Assembly: GCF_913777995.1 (NCBI RefSeq)
Contig: NZ_CAJYVE010000034.1
Span: 225,649-289,648 of the forward strand
Direction: 5' to 3'
DNA length: 64,000 nucleotides
Source: an uncultured Pseudomonas sp.
Lineage (GTDB): Bacteria > Pseudomonadota > Gammaproteobacteria > Pseudomonadales > Pseudomonadaceae
Positions 57,101-64,000 of the stretch are shown one piece after another. The translations under genes were made by a program, and so were the position numbers. Numbering within the stretch: position 1 is the stretch's first letter; each line of letters begins with the position of its first letter. Under the pieces are notes generated by a model. The model saw nothing but the letters and a program-made list of their open reading frames with translations, did not search any database and was not told where the DNA came from.

Positions 57101-57418
57101 ATAGCGGAACGGAATCTTCTCGGCGTAGGGTTCGAGAAAGAAATCGAAGGGGTTGAACACCGCCAGCTCGGCGACCAGATCGACCTCGATGCGCAGCTCA
57201 CGGGTCTTCTCGGGAAACACCAGGCGCGCCAGGTAGTTACCCTGCGGGTCCTGCTGCCAGTTGATGAAATGTTCCTGGGGTAACACTTTCAGCGAATAGG
57301 ACAGCATCCGGGTGCGGCTGTGCGCCGCCGGACGCAGGCGTACCACCTGAGGTCCCAGCGCCACGGCGCGCTCGTAACGGTAATGCGTGACATGGTGCAA
57401 GGCGATGTGAATCGACAC
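54134..57418 (-). CDS. Large transglutaminase / DUF2126 amidoligase fusion protein
   Basis: A 1094-residue protein. Residues 1 to about 100 form the transglutaminase N-terminal domain, and about 150-260 the core with Cys180 ([18 protein letters not shown]), His229 ([11 protein letters not shown]) and Asp245 (GLDATSG). Residues about 320-1094 are DUF2126, predicted to be a glutamine-synthetase-like amidoligase ([80 protein letters not shown]). The start is a GTG at 57418 because AGGAGG lies six bases upstream; further upstream codons have no homology. First gene of the cluster. Confidence 0.9.
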   Translation of the reverse strand: MSIHIALHHVTHYRYERAVALGPQVVRLRPAAHSRTRMLSYSLKVLPQEHFINWQQDPQGNYLARLVFPEKTRELRIEVDLVAELAVFNPFDFFLEPYAEKIPFRYTDDEQRELGAFLETLPLTPRFAAYLDSIERTPTSSIDFLVALNQRVNRDIGYLIRMEPGVQTPEQTLEKASGSCRDSAWLLVQLLRHLGLAARFVSGYLIQLKADQQALDGPSGTDVDFTDLHAWCEVYLPGAGWVGLDATSGLLAGEGHIPLACSPEPSSAAPVSGLIEPCESEFSHSMSVERIWEAPRVTKPYSDAQWSEILALGRQIDQDLQRDDVRLTMGGEPTFVSTDDRDGAEWNTAALGPSKRRLSAELFHRLRAHYAPNALVHFGQGKWYPGEQLPRWSLNCFWRRDGQPVWRNPALIADEGRDYGANSELAGVFLASVAERLGLAASRVFPAYEDNQYYLWREGQLPVNLRATDSRLDDELERARLRKVFEQGLGAVIGQVLPLARTAAGDAWQTGPWHLRGEHCRLVPGDSPVGYRLPLNAQAWAAPEDYPYVHPQDPSQPLSPLPARATPVAAASTERAAPQRGESAGWVVRTALCAQAREGRLYLFMPPLQRLEDYLELVAVLEDTAAELNCPVLLEGYEPPADPRLANFRITPDPGVIEVNVQPSASWDELVERTEFLYEQARLTRLSTEKFMIDGRHTGTGGGNHFVLGGATPGDSPFLRRPDLLRSLISYWHNHPSLSYLFSGLFIGPTSQAPRIDEARNDSLYELEVAFAQFPEPGEAVAPWLVDRLLRNLLIDVTGNTHRAEFCIDKLYSPDSASGRLGLLELRAFEMPPHARMSLVQQLLLRALVARFWREPYAPPRLARWGTELHDRFMLPYFIEQDFADVIAELNAAGYPLRAEWFAAHLEFRFPKVGDYAVKGIELELRQALEPWHVLGEEGTAGGTVRYVDSSLERLQVRLNGLPPQRYVLTCNGLPVPLQPTGRAGEFVAGVRYRAWQPANCLQPTVGVHAPLVFDLVDTWMQRSLGGCEYHVAHPGGRNYETLPVNGNEAESRRLARFFRVGHTPGQVEVTPLNISDELPMTLDMRRHRPIRRG

Positions 57419-57669
57419 GGCGTGCCTCCTGCGAGCCTGGACGGTCCCCCCGGACGCGCAAGAGTTATGCCACCACAGGGCATGCACGGCGCCCGGAGCG
57501 TGGATGACGCAGGACAGTCAAGCAGAGCGCCAGGATTGCGCCAGTAGCGTAGTGCACGTTTGAGTCATGCACGCAAAAGGGGCATGGCGGAAAGCAGCCA
57601 CCAGCAGAGGAGCGGTAGGGAAATCGATTGATCAGAAATAAACCTGTGATCTGGCAACCTATTCCATTT

Positions 57670-58146
57670 CTACCTGAAAGATCGACGCTGGGCTGCCCGC
57701 GCCGCCAGAATCTGCTTCCGCTGACGACGCAAATTGACAAGCTCATTACACATATCGCGATGACGACGTGTATTAATGATAAACAGGGTTGAGAGCGGCA
57801 CACACAGAGCCACCAAATAAAACAATCGTTGGATCGAAAAAAATAGGGCAGGCAGCACGATCATGAAGCACAAGAGCGATAAACCCACCACGCCCCAGAC
57901 CCAGCAGGTTCTACCCCGCATGATCATGAAATAGAACGTGGAGAGCAAAATAACCAACACGCTCATGAATAACATCATCCATGGCCCGAATCTTTCAACA
58001 GGCACCGACAGGAGATAAGTCGCGGATACGGTCGCGCCGGATAAGGCGATGGAAAAAACAGCCAGCAACAAGCCGGATATGAACACTGGAAAATAACGCC
58101 TTTTGAAGTCTTGAAGACGAATGAGCAGCAAGGCTTCGCTATTCAT
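57670..58146 (-). CDS. Membrane protein, putative partner (immunity) of the upstream gene
   Basis: A 158-residue protein with four predicted helices (FPVFISGLLLAVFSIALSGA, WMMLFMSVLVILLSTFYFM, WVWGVVGLSLLCFMIVLP, LFYLVALCVPLSTLFII) and a basic cytoplasmic tail (LRRQRKQILAARAAQRR). I do not recognise a family. Its ATG lies eight bases inside the preceding gene, so the two are translated together. AT-richer than the core genes. Position behind a membrane-active candidate effector fits an immunity protein; this is inference. Confidence 0.7.
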   Translation of the reverse strand: MNSEALLLIRLQDFKRRYFPVFISGLLLAVFSIALSGATVSATYLLSVPVERFGPWMMLFMSVLVILLSTFYFMIMRGRTCWVWGVVGLSLLCFMIVLPALFFSIQRLFYLVALCVPLSTLFIINTRRHRDMCNELVNLRRQRKQILAARAAQRRSFR

Positions 58147-59092
58147 CTGCCCACTCCGAAAAGATGCCGATAGCGACAGATCTCATCGTGCCAGACAAGG
58201 CACTCCCCGCAACGGCAAGACCTGCTCCCAGGCAATCCCTGATTTGAATAAGTGTGCCTTGACGAATTCGTGCCTGTGTATATCTACGTGGCCACTCGCC
58301 GGCTTTTATTCGGATGTTTATGAGCGCCGGCGTCAATGTCGGATTCTGGATACTGAGAAGCTCTTTGGTCAATTTCTCACGTTCCTGGCGACTCAACCCT
58401 CGAAGCACGTCGCGCACACTCTTGCCTGTCGTAGCCTTGATGATCTGAACAGAACGAACTGTGGTTAACAGTGTGACCGAAACCCCTAGTAACGATATTG
58501 CATCCAAGACCAAGGAAATATCCCCGTACCACACCTGACTGTCGAGCCAGTCATTCCACTCGGGCCTTATCAATTCATTGGCGGTTCTGGCAGCAGCGTT
58601 CAGACACTGCGCTGAAGTCGCCGTTGCTGCCGCATAGCTGAAAAACGTGACTGCCGCGCTGGCACCTGCACTAAAAGGAATGAGGGCCGAGCTCGAGCAC
58701 ACCACGCTCCATGAAATCAAGGCGCCGACGCAAGACAAGGCCATGCCTATTGTCTCGAAAACAACACGAGACTCTCGTGCGTCATTCTCCAGTCGTTGTG
58801 CAAACGACTGAGCGGCCATATATCTTGGCGCCTCTCGCAACACCAGATGCTTGACCGCAACGCTGCAAATGGGCTGAAAATCCCGCAGCGTAACGACATT
58901 TAAATCGCTGTCGATATACACGACACCGGCACCCACAATTAACGGATCGGCGTCGATTACACGAAACAATTTTTGCAGATCCAATGTGCTTTCGATACGT
59001 AGCCGCGCATTCGCTTTGCTGACCGAAAATCCGTCCCTGAGCAATACTGAATGCATATATAGCCGCTTATTATGAGCAGAAGATACGAGCAT
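58139..59092 (-). CDS. Candidate Hcp-linked T6SS effector (unknown family)
   Basis: A 317-residue protein divergent from hcp. Residues about 1-105 look soluble (LQKLFRVIDADPLIVGAGVV, VKHLVLREAPRYMAAQSFAQ), about 112-160 are a long hydrophobic, Ala/Ser-rich region (IGMALSCVGALISWSVV, FSAGASAAVTFFSYAAATAT), about 190-212 another hydrophobic helix, and the C-terminal 90 residues are basic (LINIRIKAGEWPRRYTQARI) ending in a second amphipathic helix. No known toxin motif is seen. The ATG at 59092 is chosen; a GTG 15 bases upstream and an ATG 12 codons later are alternatives. AT-rich codon use suggests transfer. Confidence 0.65.
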   Translation of the reverse strand: MLVSSAHNKRLYMHSVLLRDGFSVSKANARLRIESTLDLQKLFRVIDADPLIVGAGVVYIDSDLNVVTLRDFQPICSVAVKHLVLREAPRYMAAQSFAQRLENDARESRVVFETIGMALSCVGALISWSVVCSSSALIPFSAGASAAVTFFSYAAATATSAQCLNAAARTANELIRPEWNDWLDSQVWYGDISLVLDAISLLGVSVTLLTTVRSVQIIKATTGKSVRDVLRGLSRQEREKLTKELLSIQNPTLTPALINIRIKAGEWPRRYTQARIRQGTLIQIRDCLGAGLAVAGSALSGTMRSVAIGIFSEWADE

Positions 59093-59238
59093 AGATTGCC
59101 TGAACACGGCAAAACCTAAGAAACCTCAACTAATCAGGTAGGATTTTTCCTGTTTCCACCCCACCCCATTGTCGTTGATACGCCTATAGGAAAGAGTCGC
59201 GCTTCCAGATCATCTGACGAATTTAGCGAGGCCTCGAC

Positions 59239-59727
59239 ATGACAATGGATATGTTCCTGAAACTGGGGAATATCAAGGGAGAGTCCAGGGATAGCCAGCA
59301 CCGTGATGAAATCGATATCCAATCCTTTCAATGGGGCATGACCCAGAACGGTTCGATGCATCAGGGCAGCGGTGGCGGTGCGAGCAAGGTGAGCATCCAG
59401 AACCTCAGCATTACCAAGGCCCTCGACAAGTCGACACCCAACCTGCTGATGGCCTGCTCGAGCGGCATGCATTTCCCCGAGGCCACCCTCACCGTTCGCA
59501 AGGCTGGGGGCAACCAGCCGCTGGAATATCTGGTCATTCGCCTGAAGGAAGTGTTGGTGGCGTCGTTCAACACCCAGGCAGTCAACCGCAGCGAGGTGCA
59601 GGCCGAAACCTTTGCCTTGAACTTCGCCAGTGTCGAGGTCAGTTATCAGCCCCAGAAGGAGGATGGCGGCAAAGCTGGCGGGGCGCTCAAGTACGGATGG
59701 AACATCCGCGAGAACAGGAAACTCTGA
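59239..59727 (+). CDS. hcp: Hcp-family type VI secretion tube protein
   Basis: A 162-residue Hcp1-type protein, the hexameric ring that builds the T6SS inner tube and can carry effectors in its lumen. MDMFLKLGNIKGESRDSQHR, IDIQSFQWGMTQNGS, SIQNLSITKALDKSTPNLLM and VEVSYQPQKEDGGKAGGALK match PAO1 Hcp1 closely. The ATG at 59239 has a GAGG-containing ribosome site. No other T6SS structural gene lies in this window, so it is an isolated hcp. The 131-146 bases to the divergent gene hold both promoters. Confidence 0.93.
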   Translation: MTMDMFLKLGNIKGESRDSQHRDEIDIQSFQWGMTQNGSMHQGSGGGASKVSIQNLSITKALDKSTPNLLMACSSGMHFPEATLTVRKAGGNQPLEYLVIRLKEVLVASFNTQAVNRSEVQAETFALNFASVEVSYQPQKEDGGKAGGALKYGWNIRENRKL

Positions 59728-59757
59728 CGGCCCTGTTGGGCCGTCAGGCCGGTTGAA

Positions 59758-62076
<2,319 letters not shown>

Positions 62077-62226
62077 GGCGGTAACCGGTGTCAGGAGTGC
62101 AGGAAAATCGCGGCCGCGGAATATAGCACAAAATTTGACCACATCCGACGGTAATGGTCGGATTTATCAAGTGCCGAAATCGGCCGCCAGAGAGGCCCGC
62201 GCACCGTGCGGCGGGCCGGCGGTGGG

Positions 62227-63621
62227 TCAGTCGTCGTCGAACTGATAGCTGCCCGGCGCCAGGTTCTCGAAGCGCGTGTACTTGCCGATGAACGCCAGGC
62301 GCGCGGTGCCGATGGGGCCGTTACGCTGCTTACCGATGATGATCTCGGCGATGCCCTTGTATTCGGTTTCAGGGTGATACACCTCGTCACGGTAGACGAA
62401 CATGATCACGTCGGCATCCTGCTCGATCGCACCCGACTCACGGAGGTCGGAGTTGATCGGGCGCTTGTTGGGGCGCTGTTCAAGAGAGCGGTTGAGCTGC
62501 GACAGGGCGATGACCGGGCAGTTGAATTCCTTGGCCAGGGCCTTGAGCGAGCGGGAGATCTCGGAAATCTCGTTGGTACGGTTCTCACCACCGGCGCCCG
62601 GGATTTTCATCAGCTGCAGGTAGTCGATCATGATCATGCCGATCTCACCGTGCTCACGGGCCACGCGGCGGGTGCGTGCGCGCATTTCCGAGGGGCTGAT
62701 GCCGGCGGTGTCGTCGATGAACAGCTTGCGGTCATTGAGCAGGTTGACCGCCGAGGTCAGGCGCGGCCAATCGTCGTCGTCCAGTTGGCCGGAACGGATC
62801 TTGGTCTGGTCGATACGCCCGAGCGAGGACAGCATACGCATCATCAGCGATTCACCTGGCATTTCCAGCGAGTAGACCAGTACGGCCTTCTCGCTGCGCA
62901 AGACGGCGTTCTCCACCAGGTTCATGGCGAAAGTGGTCTTACCCATCGATGGACGGCCGGCGACGATAATCAGGTCGGCCGGCTGCAGGCCACTGGTTTT
63001 GTCGTCCAGGTCGGTGTAGCCGGTGGATAGGCCGGTGATCGCGTTCTGACTGTTGAACAGTGTGTCGATACGGTCGATGGCCTTGGTCAGCAAGTCGTTG
63101 ACGCCCACCGGGCCGCCGGTCTTGGGTCGCGCCTCGGCGATCTGGAAGATCTGCCGCTCGGCCTCGTCAAGGATCTCCTCGGCTGTCCGCCCCTCGGGGT
63201 TGAAGGCGCTGTCGGCGATCTCGTTGCTGATGCCGATCAACTGACGCAGCGTGGCACGCTGGCGGACGATCTGCGCATAGGCCTTGATGTTGGCGACCGA
63301 GGGGGTGTTCTTGGCCAGCTCGCTGAGGTAGCCCAGGCCGCCCACTTGCGAGGTCTGGCCTTCCTTGTCGAGCTGCTCGGCCAGGGTCACCACGTCGATG
63401 GGCAGGTTCTGGTCGGCGAGCCGCGCGATGGCGCGGAAGATCAGGCGGTGGTCATGCCGATAGAAGTCGCCATCGGACACTTGATCGAGCACGCGCTCCC
63501 AGGCGTTGTTGTCCAGCATCAGGCCACCGAGCACAGCCTGTTCGGCCTCGATGGAATGTGGCGGCACCTTCAGGGCAGCGGTTTGCAGATCGTATTGTTC
63601 GGGGGCGGAAATATCGTTCAT
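62227..63621 (-). CDS. dnaB: Replicative DNA helicase DnaB
   Basis: A 464-residue hexameric helicase that unwinds DNA at the replication fork. The N-terminal collar domain (SIEAEQAVLGGLMLDNNAWE, FYRHDHRLIFRAIARLADQN) and the RecA-like domain are seen, with Walker A AGRPSMGKTTFAMNL, Walker B IGMIMIDYLQLM and the arginine-finger-region SRSLKALAKEFNCPVIALSQ LNRSLEQR. Length equals that of the PAO1 protein. The ATG at 63621 is the family start; upstream in-frame codons run back through the rplI terminator. It follows rplI, in the same direction, as in other pseudomonads. Confidence 0.97.
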   Translation of the reverse strand: MNDISAPEQYDLQTAALKVPPHSIEAEQAVLGGLMLDNNAWERVLDQVSDGDFYRHDHRLIFRAIARLADQNLPIDVVTLAEQLDKEGQTSQVGGLGYLSELAKNTPSVANIKAYAQIVRQRATLRQLIGISNEIADSAFNPEGRTAEEILDEAERQIFQIAEARPKTGGPVGVNDLLTKAIDRIDTLFNSQNAITGLSTGYTDLDDKTSGLQPADLIIVAGRPSMGKTTFAMNLVENAVLRSEKAVLVYSLEMPGESLMMRMLSSLGRIDQTKIRSGQLDDDDWPRLTSAVNLLNDRKLFIDDTAGISPSEMRARTRRVAREHGEIGMIMIDYLQLMKIPGAGGENRTNEISEISRSLKALAKEFNCPVIALSQLNRSLEQRPNKRPINSDLRESGAIEQDADVIMFVYRDEVYHPETEYKGIAEIIIGKQRNGPIGTARLAFIGKYTRFENLAPGSYQFDDD

Positions 63622-63684
63622 GGCCACTTGAATTCGAAGTTTCTCAATCAGGTGTGTGTCTGCAGCACCCTTCAGAAATACAAA

Positions 63685-63713
63685 GGGCACGACCTGCGAA
63701 CAGGATCGTGCCC
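63685..63713 (-). terminator. Terminator after rplI
   Basis: Read leftward, GGGCACGATCCTG pairs with CAGGTCGTGCCC around a TTCG loop and is followed by TTTGT. It lies 47 bases past the rplI stop and separates ribosomal-protein transcription from dnaB. Confidence 0.88.
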
Positions 63714-63759
63714 GATGTTAATCCTCTGGCGGACAGGCCGCCAGACGATCATGTGCTGC

Positions 63760-64000
63760 TTAGGCAGCCACCACGACAACGCGAACGGTCGCATCAACGT
63801 CGCTGTGCAGGTGCACGGCAACGTCGTACTCGCCGACGTTACGGATGGTGCCGTTCGGCAGACGAACTTCGCTCTTGGCCACTTCAACGCCGGAGGCGGT
63901 CAGGGCGTCAGCGATGTCGTGGGTGCCGATCGAACCGAACAGCTTGCCTTCGTCGCCAGCGGTGGCAGTGATGGTCACTTCCAGCTCGGCCAGTTGGGCA
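63760..64000 (-). CDS. rplI: Ribosomal protein bL9 (C-terminal part)
   Basis: The last 79 residues of large-subunit protein L9, which is about 148 residues long; the 5' end lies beyond the right edge. The C-terminal domain shows [40 protein letters not shown] and [21 protein letters not shown] terminator follows, then dnaB. rpsF and rpsR would be expected upstream. Confidence 0.95.
   Translation of the reverse strand, partial: AQLAELEVTITATAGDEGKLFGSIGTHDIADALTASGVEVAKSEVRLPNGTIRNVGEYDVAVHLHSDVDATVRVVVVAA

Noticed and set aside
54392-57283. A 963-codon open frame antisense to the DUF2126 protein
   Set aside because: Same reason; the transglutaminase and DUF2126 motifs are on the other strand.
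59239-59727. A complete T6SS locus around hcp
   Set aside because: No tss, clpV or vgrG genes occur in the window; only the isolated hcp and its divergent pair are present.
59725-59746. Terminator overlapping the hcp stop codon
   Set aside because: TGACGGCCC/GGGCCGTCA is a perfect stem but no T-run follows on either side, so I do not call it.
62194-62217. Terminator after dnaB
   Set aside because: GGCCCGC/GCGGGCC can pair but there is no T-tract; the hairpin may be incidental in a GC-rich gap.

Overview
The window reads as a chromosomal segment of a Pseudomonas, most likely of the P. putida/fluorescens side of the genus. It is GC-rich, densely packed and has no rRNA or tRNA genes that I can see. 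The gene order accC-prmA-(DUF3426)-dusB-fis-purH-purD-retS at the left, an osmE/ferritin/AsmA/DesT-like middle, a branched-chain amino acid ABC operon, pncB-nadE-azurin, and ygiQ-dnaB-rplI at the right is, from memory, the same backbone as the PA4848 to PA4932 region of P. aeruginosa PAO1. Group assignment within the genus is inference.

Layout. 1-11.5 kb is core: end of accC, prmA, a zinc-ribbon membrane protein, the dusB-fis operon, purH and purD separated by a long imperfect inverted repeat, the hybrid sensor kinase gene retS (its phospho-acceptor positions match PAO1 RetS with an offset of 17-18 residues) and a MarC-type membrane protein. 11.5-13.6 kb is an operon of three mutually related unknown proteins. 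14-21.5 kb is a divergent cobalamin corrin-ring cluster (cobG-cobH-cobI-cbiG/cobJ leftward, cobL-cbiD-cobK rightward) that mixes aerobic and anaerobic-type enzymes. 21.7-24.6 kb is a copper-handling cluster (two DUF2946 proteins, a PCu(A)C chaperone and a PepSY membrane protein). 24.6-26.7 kb holds a 715-base gap with a strong hairpin, two acetyltransferases of the kind that sit between urease genes in P. aeruginosa, and a composite REP/REPIN array.

26.7-39.9 kb carries stress and envelope functions: cbpA, a DUF4153 membrane protein, a yegD-like Hsp70, an AI-2E-type permease, psiF, a lipase, osmE behind an AlgU-type promoter, a 28-residue membrane peptide, a ferritin-like protein, AsmA, a DesT/FabR-type repressor with a palindromic operator, an AGE-family epimerase and a short-chain dehydrogenase. 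A 746-base gene-free stretch follows (39.95-40.69 kb) with several DnaA-box-like 9-mers and a LexA-like site. 40.7-45.8 kb is the livKHMGF operon, read leftward. 46.6-48.7 kb is pncB-nadE (NAD salvage).

48.8-59.7 kb looks accessory: an ornithine-cyclodeaminase-family protein, azurin behind an ANR-like box, a three-gene transglutaminase / ATP-grasp-alpha-E / transglutaminase-DUF2126 amidoligase cluster, and an AT-richer gene pair facing away from an isolated hcp gene, which I read as a candidate type VI secretion effector and its partner. The core resumes with ygiQ, dnaB and the end of rplI.

The best candidates for undescribed biology are the three-paralog operon (11469-13615), the hcp-facing gene pair (57670-59092), the peptide-ligase/transglutaminase cluster (50625-57418) and the DnaA-box/LexA-box gap (40159-40633).
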